A stretch of 64,000 nucleotides of DNA from Tahibacter aquaticus (GTDB lineage Bacteria; Pseudomonadota; Gammaproteobacteria; Xanthomonadales; Rhodanobacteraceae). The stretch covers positions 62,001-126,000 of the forward strand of contig NZ_SNZH01000016.1 of assembly GCF_004363655.1 (NCBI RefSeq). The letters run 5' to 3'. The notes under the pieces are model-generated. The model saw only the letters and a list, made by a program, of their open reading frames with translations, was not told where the DNA came from and searched no databases. The position numbers and the translations under genes are program-made. Positions 9,124 through 18,095 of the stretch are shown piece after piece (positions within the stretch are counted from its first letter, which is position 1; the number at the start of each line of letters is the position of its first letter).

Positions 9124-9867
9124 ATGAGTGGAAATCTGCAAGGCGAAATCGCCCTGGTCACCGGGGCCAGCCGCGGCATCGGCGCGGCCATTGCCCGGCG
9201 CCTGGCCGCCGACGGCGCGACCGTGATCGGCACCGCCACCAGCGAAGCCGGTGCCGCAGCGATCGGTGCGACCCTGGCCGAGGCCGGTGGCCATGGCCGC
9301 ATGCTCAACGTCACGGACAGCGCCGCGGTAGATGCGCTGGTCGGCGCGGTGGCGAAGGAGTTCGGCCCCGTCTCCATCCTGGTCAACAATGCCGGCATCA
9401 CCCGCGACCAGCTGCTGATGCGCATGAAAGAGGATGACTGGCAGGCCATCCTCGATACCAATCTCAGCTCGGTCTACCGCACTTCCAAGGCGGTGATGCG
9501 CGGCATGATGAAGGCGCAGAAGGGCCGCATCATCAGCATTGCCTCGGTGATCGGTCTTACCGGCAATCCGGGCCAGGCCAACTATGCCGCGGCGAAGGCC
9601 GGCATCATCGCGTTCTCCAAGTCGCTGGCGCGCGAGATCGGTTCGCGCGGCATCACCGTCAACGTAGTGGCGCCGGGTTTCATCGAAACCGACATGACCG
9701 CGCAGCTGCCGCCGGAGCAGCGGCAGGCCCTGCTCGGTCAGATCGCGCTTGGCCGCATGGGCCAGCCCGACGACATCGCCCAGGCGGTTGCCTTCCTTGC
9801 TTCTCCGGCCGCCGCATGGATCACCGGCGAAACCCTGCACGTCAACGGCGGCATGTACATGCCTTGA
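9124..9867 (+). CDS. fabG: 3-oxoacyl-ACP reductase
   Basis: 247 residues, a classical short-chain dehydrogenase using NADPH to reduce 3-oxoacyl-ACP. The cofactor motif TGASRGIG lies at about residues 13-20 and NNAG at about 88-91. The catalytic Ser is in ISIASVIG, with Tyr and Lys in YAAAKAG (about 154-160). The C-terminus GETLHVNGGMYM is the normal FabG tail. It lies 19 bp after fabD; acpP follows after 207 bp with its own probable promoter. Confidence 0.97.
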   Translation: MSGNLQGEIALVTGASRGIGAAIARRLAADGATVIGTATSEAGAAAIGATLAEAGGHGRMLNVTDSAAVDALVGAVAKEFGPVSILVNNAGITRDQLLMRMKEDDWQAILDTNLSSVYRTSKAVMRGMMKAQKGRIISIASVIGLTGNPGQANYAAAKAGIIAFSKSLAREIGSRGITVNVVAPGFIETDMTAQLPPEQRQALLGQIALGRMGQPDDIAQAVAFLASPAAAWITGETLHVNGGMYMP

Positions 9868-9910
9868 GAATCAGCAGTTTGGCCGCAGAGCTGCAGTCAA
9901 ACGCCCGTAT

Positions 9911-9940
9911 CTGGTTGGTGCGTCCCGATTCCTCTACAAT
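9911..9940 (+). promoter_or_regulatory. Possible promoter for acpP
   Basis: TACAAT (9935-9940) is a good -10 element. The best -35 at 18-base spacing is CTGGTT (9911-9916), which is weak; TTGGTG (9915-9920) is closer to consensus but only 14 bases away. A separate promoter would allow the high acyl carrier protein expression normally seen. Confidence 0.4.
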
Positions 9941-10074
9941 CGCCGGGCTTTGTATCGTCAGGTCGTTGATCTGAGCGGATGTGGTCGGTCGGACTCGGTT
10001 TGCAGGCGCAACGGTGCGGTCGTCAGGCAGTAGGTTTTCGGTTTTGAACTATTCCCTTCGGGAGAAAATGCACA

Positions 10075-10314
10075 ATGAGCAGCATCGAAGAACGCGTCAA
10101 GAAGATCGTCGTCGAACAACTCGGCGTAAAGGAAGACGAAGTCACCCAGAACGCTTCCTTCGTGGACGATCTCGGCGCCGACTCGCTGGATACGGTGGAG
10201 TTGGTGATGGCGCTCGAAGAGGAATTCGAGTGCGAAATCCCCGACGAGGAAGCCGAGAAGATCACCACCGTGCAGCAGGCGGTCGACTACATCAAGGCTC
10301 ACGTCAAGGCCTGA
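10075..10314 (+). CDS. acpP: Acyl carrier protein
   Basis: 79 residues, strongly acidic. The phosphopantetheine attachment Ser is in [13 protein letters not shown] (about residue 37). It carries the growing acyl chain for the surrounding fab enzymes and for lipid assembly. The start [18 protein letters not shown] matches the family; GGGAG at about 10060 is the ribosome binding site. A hairpin with a downstream T-rich stretch lies just after the stop, between acpP and fabF. Confidence 0.98.
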   Translation: MSSIEERVKKIVVEQLGVKEDEVTQNASFVDDLGADSLDTVELVMALEEEFECEIPDEEAEKITTVQQAVDYIKAHVKA

Positions 10315-10339
10315 GCCTGAGCCCAAAACTGCACTCGAG

Positions 10340-10367
10340 CTGCGCCGCATGGCGCAGTTCGCGTTTT
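10340..10367 (+). terminator. Hairpin after acpP
   Basis: CTGCGCC (10340-10346), loop GCAT, GGCGCAG (10351-10357), then TTCGCGTTTT. A moderate terminator or attenuator that would lower fabF relative to acpP expression. Confidence 0.45.
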
Positions 10368-10510
10368 CGGAGCGCGGCATGCTGCCGTGCGCCGCAGTGC
10401 AGACCAACCTTGAGCCACCGCCCGCCCGTGCAGGCGCTGCCGGACGCACGTCAGCGCCCGCGGCGCGCAAGAGGGCGCCAGCGCCGGTACTTCAGTCTGG
10501 AAGCATTCGC

Positions 10511-11749
10511 ATGAGCAAGCGTCGCGTCGTCATCACCGGCATGGGCATTCTGAGCCCGGTCGGCAACGATCTCACCACGGCCTGGAACAACATCGTCGGC
10601 GGTGTCAGCGGAATCGGTCCCATCACCCACTTCGACGCCAGCGCGTTTTCCACGCGCATCGCTGGCGAAGTGCGCGATTTCGATCCCGCCCGCTGGATCG
10701 CGTCCAAGGACGTGAAGAAGATGGATGCCTTCATCCACTACGGCATCGCTGCCTCGCTGGACGCGCTGAAGGATTCCGGCCTGGAAGTGACCGATGCGAA
10801 TGCCGAACGCATCGGCGTCAGCGTCGGTGCCGGCATCGGCGGTATCGCGACCATAGAGCGTACCAGCCAGGCCCTGGCCGAAGGCGGCCCGCGCAAGATT
10901 TCCCCGTTCTTCGTGCCCTCTACCATCATCAACATGATCTCGGGTCATGTCTCGATCATGACCGGCGTGAAAGGCCCGAACATTTCGGTCGTCACCGCCT
11001 GCACCACGGCCGCGCACAATATCGGCGTGGCCGCGCGCATGATCGCCTACGGCGATGCCGACGTGATGATTGCCGGCGGTGCCGAATATTCCACCACTGG
11101 AACCGCCATCGGCGGTTTCTGCTCGGCGCGCGCGCTGTCCACGCGCAACGACGATCCGACCCGCGCCAGCCGTCCCTGGGACAAGGACCGCGACGGCTTC
11201 GTGCTGTCCGACGGCGCCGGCGTGCTGATCCTCGAAGACTACGAACATGCCAAGGCGCGCGGCGCGCGCATCTATGCCGAGCTGGCCGGCTTCGGCATGA
11301 GCGGCGATGCGTATCACATGACCTCGCCCAGCGAGAACGGCGAAGGTGCGGCGCGCTGCATGGTGAATGCGCTGAAGGATGCCGGCCTCAACGTCGGCGA
11401 CGTGGACTACATCAATGCCCACGGTACTTCGACGCCGGCGGGTGACCTGGCCGAGACCCAGGCCATGAAGTCCGTGCTCGGCGATCAAGCCCGCAAGGTA
11501 ATGGTGTCCTCCACCAAGTCGATGACCGGGCACCTGCTCGGTGCGGCCGGCGGCATCGAGGCGATCTTCTCGGTGCTGGCGCTGCGCGACAATGTCGTGC
11601 CGCCGACCATCAATCTCGACCAGCCCAGCGAAGGCTGCGACCTGGACTTCGTGCCGCATACGGCGCGCCAGGCTCCGCTCGACGTGGTGCTGTCCAATTC
11701 GTTCGGTTTCGGCGGTACCAACGGCACGCTGGTGTTCCGCCGCGTCTGA
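10511..11749 (+). CDS. fabF: 3-oxoacyl-ACP synthase II (KAS II)
   Basis: 412 residues. FabF performs the elongating condensations of fatty acid synthesis. It starts [20 protein letters not shown]. The catalytic Cys is in [12 protein letters not shown] (about residue 164); the two His residues are in [12 protein letters not shown] (about 304) and [14 protein letters not shown] (about 341). The ATG at 10511 gives the normal family start; about 160 in-frame bases upstream do not resemble the family. It follows acpP by 196 bp and is followed by pabB after 25 bp. Confidence 0.97.
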   Translation: MSKRRVVITGMGILSPVGNDLTTAWNNIVGGVSGIGPITHFDASAFSTRIAGEVRDFDPARWIASKDVKKMDAFIHYGIAASLDALKDSGLEVTDANAERIGVSVGAGIGGIATIERTSQALAEGGPRKISPFFVPSTIINMISGHVSIMTGVKGPNISVVTACTTAAHNIGVAARMIAYGDADVMIAGGAEYSTTGTAIGGFCSARALSTRNDDPTRASRPWDKDRDGFVLSDGAGVLILEDYEHAKARGARIYAELAGFGMSGDAYHMTSPSENGEGAARCMVNALKDAGLNVGDVDYINAHGTSTPAGDLAETQAMKSVLGDQARKVMVSSTKSMTGHLLGAAGGIEAIFSVLALRDNVVPPTINLDQPSEGCDLDFVPHTARQAPLDVVLSNSFGFGGTNGTLVFRRV

Positions 11750-11774
11750 TCCGCGACAGAACCCGAGTCCGTTC

Positions 11775-13202
11775 ATGGACGCTTGCGACAAGCCGGTAGC
11801 GCCGGCTGCGGCGGCAACGCAATCCGAAGCCGCTGTTGCGCAGACACTGGTTGTGCGCGAACTGGCCGCGTGCCACGACCTGCTGGCCCTGGCCGCGCTG
11901 GATGGACAACGCTATCCCTGCCTGCTGCAAAGCGCTGCCGCCGGCGGCACGCGTGCGACCTGGGATCTGATGCTGGCTTTTCCCCAGGGCTGGCTGCAAT
12001 TGCAGGCCGACGGGCGCGTGCGCGACGAACGCGGCCGCGACCACGGCGAAGATTTCCTCGCCCTGCTCGACGCGCACTGGCGCCAGGCCTCGGTGGCGCG
12101 CGATCCCCTCCTGGCCGAACTGCCGTTCCGCGGCGGCTGGGCCTTGTATCTGAGTTATGAGCTGGCAGCGCAGGTAGAGCCGGTACTGGCCTTGCCGCCG
12201 GCGCCGCAGCAGCGGCTGCCGCTGGCCACGGCGCTGCGCTGTCCGGTCGGCGTGCTGGTCGACAAGGCGAAACAGCGCACCGTACTCGTCGCCGAGGCTG
12301 GATATGCCCACCTGCTCGACCAGGTCGAAGCCGATCTGGCTGCGGCCGCGGTGCCGACGGCGCACTTGTTGCCTTTACAACAGGTGGAAGAAGATCCGCC
12401 GCAGCGGTTTCTCGACGGCGTCGCGCGCATCCACGACTACCTGCGTGCCGGCGATATCTTCCAGGTCAACCTTTCGCGGGAATGGCGTGCGCAACTGGTC
12501 GCCGATACAGCGCCGGCGCAGCTGTACGCGAATCTGCGCCAGGCCAATCCGTCGCCATTCGCTGGCCTGTTCCAGGGCGAGGGCTGGGCTGTGATTTCCT
12601 CGTCGCCGGAGCGGCTGGTACAGGTCGACGGCGACATCGTGCAGACCCGGCCCATTGCCGGTACCCGGCCGCGCTTTGCCGGCGACGACGATGTCGAGCG
12701 CATCCGCGAGCTGGTCGGCCACCCCAAGGAACGTGCCGAGCACGTGATGCTGATCGACCTGGAGCGCAACGACCTTGGCCGCGTCGCCGTGCCGGGCAGC
12801 GTCACGGTGGATGAGCTGATGAGCGTGGAAACCTATGCTCACGTCCACCATATTGTTTCCAACGTGCGTGCGCGCCGGCGCGCTGGGGTGAGTCCGGGCG
12901 AAACGATACGCGCGGTGTTTCCCGGCGGCACCATTACCGGCTGCCCCAAGGTGCGCTGCATGCAGATCATCGCCGAGCTCGAAGCGGTTGGCCGCGGCGC
13001 CTATACCGGTGCGTTCGGCTATCTCAACCGCGATGGCGATCTCGACCTGAATATCCTGATCCGCACCATCAGCCAGCAGGGACGCGAGCTGCGCTGGCGC
13101 GCCGGCGCTGGTATCGTGGTCGATTCCGTCGCTGCGCGCGAGCTGGAGGAAACCCGTGCCAAGGCGCGCGGCCTGCTGCGTGCGCTGGGGCTGGATGCGT
13201 GA
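11775..13202 (+). CDS. pabB: Aminodeoxychorismate synthase component I, PIAGT subclass
   Basis: 475 residues, a chorismate-binding enzyme of the PabB/TrpE family. The C-terminal domain (about 215-470) has the signature run RNDLGRVAVPGSV, VHHIVSNV and FPGGTITGCPKVR. The active-site motif is PIAGT (residues 293-297), not the PIKGT of E. coli PabB, whose Lys forms a covalent intermediate. A PIAGT subclass of true PabB enzymes is known, including in Stenotrophomonas. The overlap with pabC and the lack of any trp gene nearby support PabB over TrpE. The GTGA overlap with pabC indicates coupled translation for p-aminobenzoate (folate) synthesis. The glutaminase subunit PabA is not in the window. Confidence 0.88.
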   Translation: MDACDKPVAPAAAATQSEAAVAQTLVVRELAACHDLLALAALDGQRYPCLLQSAAAGGTRATWDLMLAFPQGWLQLQADGRVRDERGRDHGEDFLALLDAHWRQASVARDPLLAELPFRGGWALYLSYELAAQVEPVLALPPAPQQRLPLATALRCPVGVLVDKAKQRTVLVAEAGYAHLLDQVEADLAAAAVPTAHLLPLQQVEEDPPQRFLDGVARIHDYLRAGDIFQVNLSREWRAQLVADTAPAQLYANLRQANPSPFAGLFQGEGWAVISSSPERLVQVDGDIVQTRPIAGTRPRFAGDDDVERIRELVGHPKERAEHVMLIDLERNDLGRVAVPGSVTVDELMSVETYAHVHHIVSNVRARRRAGVSPGETIRAVFPGGTITGCPKVRCMQIIAELEAVGRGAYTGAFGYLNRDGDLDLNILIRTISQQGRELRWRAGAGIVVDSVAARELEETRAKARGLLRALGLDA

Positions 13203-14029
13203 GCGACGGCATGCGCATCCGCGTCAACGGCGAAGCCTGTGCGCAGCTGCCGGCGCAGGATCGCGGCCTGCTTTATGGCGACGGCCTGTTTGAAACCGTG
13301 CTTTTCCGGCAGGGCAATGCGCCGCTGTGGCCGCGGCATGCCGAGCGTCTGCTGCAGGGACTGGCGCGGCTGCGCATAGCAGCGCCGGATATGGATGCGT
13401 TGCTGGCCGAAGCGGGCGGCTTGTGCAGCGATCTGGATCGCGCGGTCGTGCGCATCAGCATCACGCGCGGCAGCGGCGAGCGCGGCTATGCGCTGCCGTT
13501 GCAGCCGGTGCCTACGCGTATTCTGATGGCCGCCGCCGCCCCGCCACCTCCGCGCGATTGGTACGTTCAGGGAATCCGGGTACGCTGCTGCAGTTTGCAA
13601 CTCGCTGCGCAGCCGGTGCTGGCCGGCATGAAACATCTGAACCGCCTGGAGCAGGTGCTGGCGCGCGCCGAATGGACCGATGCGGCCATCGTCGAAGGTC
13701 TGCTCGGTGACCGGGAAGGCCATGTGGTCAGCGCCACCGCGGCCAATCTGTTCGCCTGTGTCGACGGGCAATTGCTGACGCCGGCGCTGGACCGCTGCGG
13801 TGTCGCCGGCGTGGCTAGGGCCGAAGTGCTGGCGCGCCGCGATGCAGCAGTACGCAATATCACCTGGGAAGAATTGATGCGGGCCGAAGAAATCTTTCTC
13901 ACCTCCAGCGTGCGCGGCATCGTGCCGGTGCGTGCCGTCGATGCGCGCGAATTTGCCGTCGGCGCGATGACGCACAGCCTGCAGCGCGAATGGCAGGCGC
14001 TGGGTCTGCAGGAGAGCGCCGGTGGCTAA
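13199..14029 (+). CDS. pabC: Aminodeoxychorismate lyase
   Basis: 276 residues, fold-type IV pyridoxal-phosphate enzyme that releases pyruvate from aminodeoxychorismate to give p-aminobenzoate. The N-terminal DRGLLYGDGLFET motif is typical. The PLP-binding Lys is in GMKHLNRLEQVLAR (about residue 145), and SATAANLFA and LTSSVRGIVPV are the later cofactor-phosphate motifs. The GTG start at 13199 overlaps the pabB stop as GTGA. The 3' end overlaps mltG by eight bases. Confidence 0.94.
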   Translation: MSDGMRIRVNGEACAQLPAQDRGLLYGDGLFETVLFRQGNAPLWPRHAERLLQGLARLRIAAPDMDALLAEAGGLCSDLDRAVVRISITRGSGERGYALPLQPVPTRILMAAAAPPPPRDWYVQGIRVRCCSLQLAAQPVLAGMKHLNRLEQVLARAEWTDAAIVEGLLGDREGHVVSATAANLFACVDGQLLTPALDRCGVAGVARAEVLARRDAAVRNITWEELMRAEEIFLTSSVRGIVPVRAVDAREFAVGAMTHSLQREWQALGLQESAGG

Positions 14030-15089
14030 GGCCAAGGCCAAGCCGCGCAAGCCGGCCAGGCCGCGCAAGCCCGGCCGCAGCCTGTGGACGCCCGTGTTCT
14101 GGCTGATCCTGCTGGCCGGCTGCGTCGCCGGCGGGTTCGCCTGGCGGGACTGGAACCGTTTTGGCGAAGCGCCGCTGCACGGCGGTACCGCAGCGGTGCT
14201 GGACATTCCGCAGGGCTCGTCGTTCGCGGCCATCCTGCGCCAGATCCGCAGTGCCGGTCTGAGCGATGAGTCCGATCTGTACTGGCGCGCACTGGCCCAG
14301 CGCATGGGCGTGGCCAACCGGCTGCAGGCCGGCGAATACGCCGTGCCCGCCGGCAGCAGTCCGCGCGAGCTGCTGCAGCGCCTGGCCGACGGCGATGTGA
14401 TCAAGCATCGTTTTACCATCGTGGAAGGGTGGACTTTTCGCCAGTTGCGTAGCGAGCTGGCGAACGCGGCGGATATCCGCCAGAGCGTGACCACGCTCAG
14501 CGATGCCGAGATCATGCGCAAGCTCGGTGCCGCTGCCGATCACGCCGAAGGCCAGTTCCTGCCCGAAACCTATACCTGGACCCGCGGCGACAGCGACCTG
14601 GACATTCTCGCCCGGGCCTACAAGGCGATGCGCCGTGCATTGGACGAAGTCTGGGCCCAGCGCAGCGCGGAGCTGCCGCTGGATACGCCGTACCAGGCGC
14701 TGATTCTTGCCTCCATCGTCGAGCGCGAGACCGGCAAGGCCGAAGAGCGCCCGGCCATCGCCGGCGTGTTCGCGCGGCGGCTGAAGCTGGGCATGAAGCT
14801 GCAGACCGACCCGAGCGTGATCTACGGTCTTGGCGCGAGCTATGACGGCAATCTGCGCCGGCGCGACCTGGATACCGATACGCCGTACAACAGCTATACC
14901 CGCACCGGCTTGCCGCCGACACCGATCGCCTTGCCCGGCCTGGCGGCACTCAAGGCTGCCGTGCGCCCGGCGCCTGGCGATGCGCTGTATTTCGTCGCCC
15001 GCGGCGACGGCTCGCACGAATTCAGCGCCAACCTGGAGGCGCACAATCGCGCCGTGGCGCGCTACCAATTGCGGCGCGGCTCGCCATGA
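14022..15089 (+). CDS. mltG: Endolytic murein transglycosylase
   Basis: 355 residues. MltG cuts nascent glycan strands in the periplasm and sets their length. The N-terminus is very basic (repeated Lys, Arg, Pro), then one membrane helix at about residues 22-42, then a LysM-like part and the YceG catalytic domain. The catalytic Glu lies in ILASIVERETGK (about 233). LQTDPSVIYGL, DTPYNSYTRTGLPPTPI and NPxL-type PGLAALKAAVRP segments are diagnostic. The GTG start at 14022 overlaps pabC by eight bases; the last four bases overlap tmk (ATGA). Confidence 0.95.
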   Translation: MAKAKAKPRKPARPRKPGRSLWTPVFWLILLAGCVAGGFAWRDWNRFGEAPLHGGTAAVLDIPQGSSFAAILRQIRSAGLSDESDLYWRALAQRMGVANRLQAGEYAVPAGSSPRELLQRLADGDVIKHRFTIVEGWTFRQLRSELANAADIRQSVTTLSDAEIMRKLGAAADHAEGQFLPETYTWTRGDSDLDILARAYKAMRRALDEVWAQRSAELPLDTPYQALILASIVERETGKAEERPAIAGVFARRLKLGMKLQTDPSVIYGLGASYDGNLRRRDLDTDTPYNSYTRTGLPPTPIALPGLAALKAAVRPAPGDALYFVARGDGSHEFSANLEAHNRAVARYQLRRGSP

Positions 15090-15721
15090 GCGGCCGCCTG
15101 ATCACGCTGGAAGGCGGCGAGGGCGCCGGCAAAAGCACGGTGCTGGCGCATGTGCAGCAGCAGCTGGCCGCTGCCGGGGTGGTGCCGCTGCTGACGCGCG
15201 AGCCGGGCGGGACAAGCGCCGGAGAGGCGATCCGCCAGCTATTGCTGGACCCGGCCTATCGCGGCCTTTGTGCCGAAAGCGAACTGCTGCTGATGTTCGC
15301 CGCGCGGGCGCAGCTGGTGCGCGAAGTCATCCGTCCGGCCCTGGGCGCCGGGCGCTGGGTGCTCAGCGACCGCTTTACCGATGCCAGTTTCGCCTACCAG
15401 GGCGGCGGTCGCGGCCAGCCCATCGAGCGCATCGCCGATCTGGAACACTGGGCTGCTGACGACTTGCGTCCCGACCTCACCCTGTTGCTGGATCTGCCGG
15501 TAGCCCAGGGCCTGGCCCGGGCCGGTGCGCGGGGCGCGGCTGACCGGATCGAGCAGGAACAGGCGGATTTCTTCGAACGCGTGCGCACTGCCTATCGCGC
15601 ACGCGCCGCCGCGCAGCCGCAACGCTTCCGCCTGATCGACGCCAGCCAGCCGCTGTCGGCCGTGCTGCAGCAGGTCGCCGCGGCGATCGACGCTTTTCTG
15701 CAGCGGAGCCTGCCCGCATGA
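15086..15721 (+). CDS. tmk: Thymidylate kinase
   Basis: 211 residues. Phosphorylates dTMP to dTDP. The P-loop GGEGAGKST is at about residues 10-18, followed by TREPGGT (DR(H/Y)-family substrate motif), then LSDRFTDASFAYQGGGRG and the LID-region arginines around ARGAADRIEQE. Length is normal. ATG 15086 overlaps the mltG stop and the gene's own stop overlaps the holB ATG at 15718, so mltG, tmk and holB look translationally coupled. Confidence 0.96.
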   Translation: MSGRLITLEGGEGAGKSTVLAHVQQQLAAAGVVPLLTREPGGTSAGEAIRQLLLDPAYRGLCAESELLLMFAARAQLVREVIRPALGAGRWVLSDRFTDASFAYQGGGRGQPIERIADLEHWAADDLRPDLTLLLDLPVAQGLARAGARGAADRIEQEQADFFERVRTAYRARAAAQPQRFRLIDASQPLSAVLQQVAAAIDAFLQRSLPA

Positions 15722-16686
15722 CGACGACAGACTGGAATAGTTCACTCTGGAACAATGTTTTTGAGCGTCGCCGCCGTGGCGCTATGCCCCACGCGCTGCT
15801 GTTGTCCGGGCCCGCCGGCCTGGGCAAGCGCGCGTTTGCCGCTGACCTGGCCGCGCTGCTGCTGTGCGAACGCAGTGGCGAGCGTGCTTGCGGCAGCTGT
15901 CGCAGTTGCCTGCTGGTGGCGGCGGGCAGCCATCCGGACCGGGTCGAGATAAAGCTGGAGCTGCGCGACGACGGCAAGACCTTGCGCACGGAAATCGTGG
16001 TCGAGCAGATTCGCGTGCTGTCGCAGCGGCTGTCCATGACGGCGCAGTTCGGCGGCCATCAGGTCGCCATCGTCGATCCGGCCGACCTGATGAACGTGGC
16101 CGCTGCCAATGCGTTGCTCAAGACCCTGGAAGAACCGGGCGCCGGCACGGTGATGGTGCTGATCGGCGACCAGGCCGCGCGGCTGCCGGCGACGATACGC
16201 TCGCGCTGCCAGCGCCTGGATTTTCTCTTGCCGAACCTGGCCGAGGCGATTGCCTGGCTCAAGCGCCAGGGCGTCGACAGCGCAGCGCAGGCACTGGATG
16301 CGGCGGCCGGCAATCCGGGCCTGGCGCTGGAACTGGCCAAAAGTGGTGGCCTGGCCCTGCGCACCGAAGTCGCCAGCGACCTCGCCGCGCTGTGGAGCCG
16401 CAAGGCTGCGCCGGCGGATGTGGCCAACCGCTGGGCCAAAAGCGAAGGCGAGCGGCGTACCTGGTTTGCCGCGCAACTGGCCCAGGCTGAGGCGGCAGCG
16501 CAGGCGCGACAGGCCCCCGGACCGCTTGCCTTGACCGGCATCAACGATTTCAACAAGCTAGCGCAATGGTTCCGCGAAGCGGGCCGGGTGCGCGAGCAGT
16601 TGCGGACGCCAGTGCGTAGCGAACTGCTGTTACTGGAATTGCTGCTGGCCTGGCGCGCTCTCGCGCCGGCCGCGAGGAGGGCGTGA
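15718..16686 (+). CDS. holB: DNA polymerase III delta' subunit
   Basis: 322 residues, clamp-loader AAA+ subunit. The degenerate P-loop SGPAGLGKRAFA is at about residues 30-41. A four-cysteine zinc module follows (CERSGERACGSCRSC, about 51-65). DPADLMNVAAANALLKTLEEPG and the SRCQRLDF motif are characteristic of delta'. It sits in the usual tmk-holB-pilZ string. The next gene starts two bases after its stop. Confidence 0.94.
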   Translation: MTTTDWNSSLWNNVFERRRRGAMPHALLLSGPAGLGKRAFAADLAALLLCERSGERACGSCRSCLLVAAGSHPDRVEIKLELRDDGKTLRTEIVVEQIRVLSQRLSMTAQFGGHQVAIVDPADLMNVAAANALLKTLEEPGAGTVMVLIGDQAARLPATIRSRCQRLDFLLPNLAEAIAWLKRQGVDSAAQALDAAAGNPGLALELAKSGGLALRTEVASDLAALWSRKAAPADVANRWAKSEGERRTWFAAQLAQAEAAAQARQAPGPLALTGINDFNKLAQWFREAGRVREQLRTPVRSELLLLELLLAWRALAPAARRA

Positions 16687-16687
16687 T

Positions 16688-17053
16688 ATGGCAACCCCGG
16701 CAATGGGCGGTATGCCGCGACAGGGCATTCTGTCGCTGGCGATCAAGGACAGGGGCGCGCTCTACAACGCCTACATGCCCTTCGTGAAGAATGGCGGACT
16801 GTTCGTTCCGACGGCCAAGCGCTATTCGCTTGGCGACGAGGTGTTCATCCTGTTGACCCTGATGGAAGAGAAGGATCGCCTGCCTGTCGCCGGCAAGGTG
16901 GTCTGGATCACCCCGGCGGGCGCGCAGGGCAATCGCACGGCCGGCATCGGCGTGCAGTTCAACGAATCGGCCGACGGCGAAACCGCCCGCACCAAGATCG
17001 AATCGATCCTGGCCGGCATTCTCGGGTCGGACCGGCCGACCCACACCATGTGA
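16688..17053 (+). CDS. pilZ: PilZ domain protein of the type IV pilus type
   Basis: 121 residues, a single PilZ fold. Family members encoded after holB are needed for type IV pilus biogenesis and, in Xanthomonas, bridge the c-di-GMP receptor FimX and the ATPase PilB. Seen here: FVKNGGLFVPTAKRYSLGDEVF and VVWITPAGAQGN. The canonical c-di-GMP motifs (RxxxR and D/NxSxxG) are absent, as in true PilZ, so direct c-di-GMP binding is unlikely. A FimX-like protein is encoded about 3.8 kb away (20824-23433). The stop overlaps the next start (ATGTGATG). Confidence 0.92.
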   Translation: MATPAMGGMPRQGILSLAIKDRGALYNAYMPFVKNGGLFVPTAKRYSLGDEVFILLTLMEEKDRLPVAGKVVWITPAGAQGNRTAGIGVQFNESADGETARTKIESILAGILGSDRPTHTM

Positions 17054-17970
17054 TGCGCGTCCTCGTCCTCGGTGCCGGCGCGACCGGCGCGTATTTCGGT
17101 GCACGCCTGATCCAGGCCGGCAGCGAGGTGCATTTCCTGGTACGGACGGCCCGCGCCGAAGCGCTGCGTCGCGACGGCCTGCGCATCAATAGTCCACAAG
17201 GTAATTTCTCCGCTTCGGTCAACCTGCTCACGCAGGTGCCCGCGCAGCTGCCATTTGATCTGGTGCTGCTGGCCTGCAAGGCCTACGACCTCGATGCCGC
17301 GCTGGCGGCGATAGCGCCAGCTGTCGGCGAAACCACGCGAGTGCTGCCGCTGCTCAACGGCTTGCGCCATCTGGGCGCGCTCGATCTGGCTTTCGGCGCG
17401 CAGCGGGTCTGGGGTGGGCTCTGCCATATTTCAGTGGCCTTGCAGAACGACGGCAGCGTGCTGCACCTGGGCCAGCTGCACCGGCTTACCTTCGGTGCAC
17501 GCAGCGCCGATGCGCGTCTGGACGAACTGGCGCCGGCGCTGCAGGCCATGCCGGCCGAGGTGCGCCGCAGCGACTCCGTGCTTACTGCAATGTGGGAAAA
17601 GTTCGCTTTTCTTGCCAGCCTGGCCGGCATGACCAGCCAGATGCGCGCGGCGGTCGGCGAGATCGTTGCAACCCCCGATGGCGTCGAGCTGATGCGGCGG
17701 TGCTATGCCGAGGCCTGTGCCATCGCCGCTGCGGAAGGCCATGCGATCGCGACGCCGGCCTGCGAAGAGGCGAAAACCATCCTTACCGCCGCCGGCTCGC
17801 CGCTGAAGGCATCCATGCTGCGTGATCTGCAGCGCGGCGCAGTGACGGAGTGCGAACACATTCTCGGCGACCTGATCCAGCGCGCTGCGGCACACGGCGT
17901 CGATGCGCCGCTGCTGCGCGCGGCGACCACGCATCTGCGGGTGTACGAGCGCAGCCGCCTGGCCGGCTGA
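17053..17970 (+). CDS. PanE/ApbA-family 2-dehydropantoate 2-reductase-like oxidoreductase
   Basis: 305 residues. The N-terminal Rossmann motif VLGAGATGAYFGARL binds NADPH; VLLACKAYDLDAAL holds the catalytic-region Lys (about residue 76), and LLNGLRHL replaces the common QNG motif with LNG. The C-terminal helical domain has MWEKFAFLASLAGMTSQMR and LKASMLRDLQRGAVTECEHI with the family Lys and Glu-rich dimer segment. It could be ketopantoate reductase (pantothenate synthesis) or a paralogue of unknown substrate; no other pan gene is near. I use ATG 17053; a GTG directly before it (17050) would add one residue. Confidence 0.82.
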   Translation: MRVLVLGAGATGAYFGARLIQAGSEVHFLVRTARAEALRRDGLRINSPQGNFSASVNLLTQVPAQLPFDLVLLACKAYDLDAALAAIAPAVGETTRVLPLLNGLRHLGALDLAFGAQRVWGGLCHISVALQNDGSVLHLGQLHRLTFGARSADARLDELAPALQAMPAEVRRSDSVLTAMWEKFAFLASLAGMTSQMRAAVGEIVATPDGVELMRRCYAEACAIAAAEGHAIATPACEEAKTILTAAGSPLKASMLRDLQRGAVTECEHILGDLIQRAAAHGVDAPLLRAATTHLRVYERSRLAG

Positions 17971-18095
17971 CACGGGCACGGCGCAATCGCACATGCAAGT
18001 CCGATTGCCTGGCTCTCCAGTCGGCCGAAGCGGTGTAGCGAAAAACTGCCCGGATCGGCTTGCGCGCGATCCAGGGGCTTTCCTGGCGCAGCAGA

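Noticed and set aside
10349-10510. A longer N-terminus for fabF
   Set aside because: The in-frame extension overlaps the acpP hairpin and does not match the family; ATG 10511 gives the standard start.
11775-13202. TrpE (anthranilate synthase) because of PIAGT
   Set aside because: Overlap with pabC, no trp genes nearby and a known PIAGT subclass of PabB make PabB more likely.
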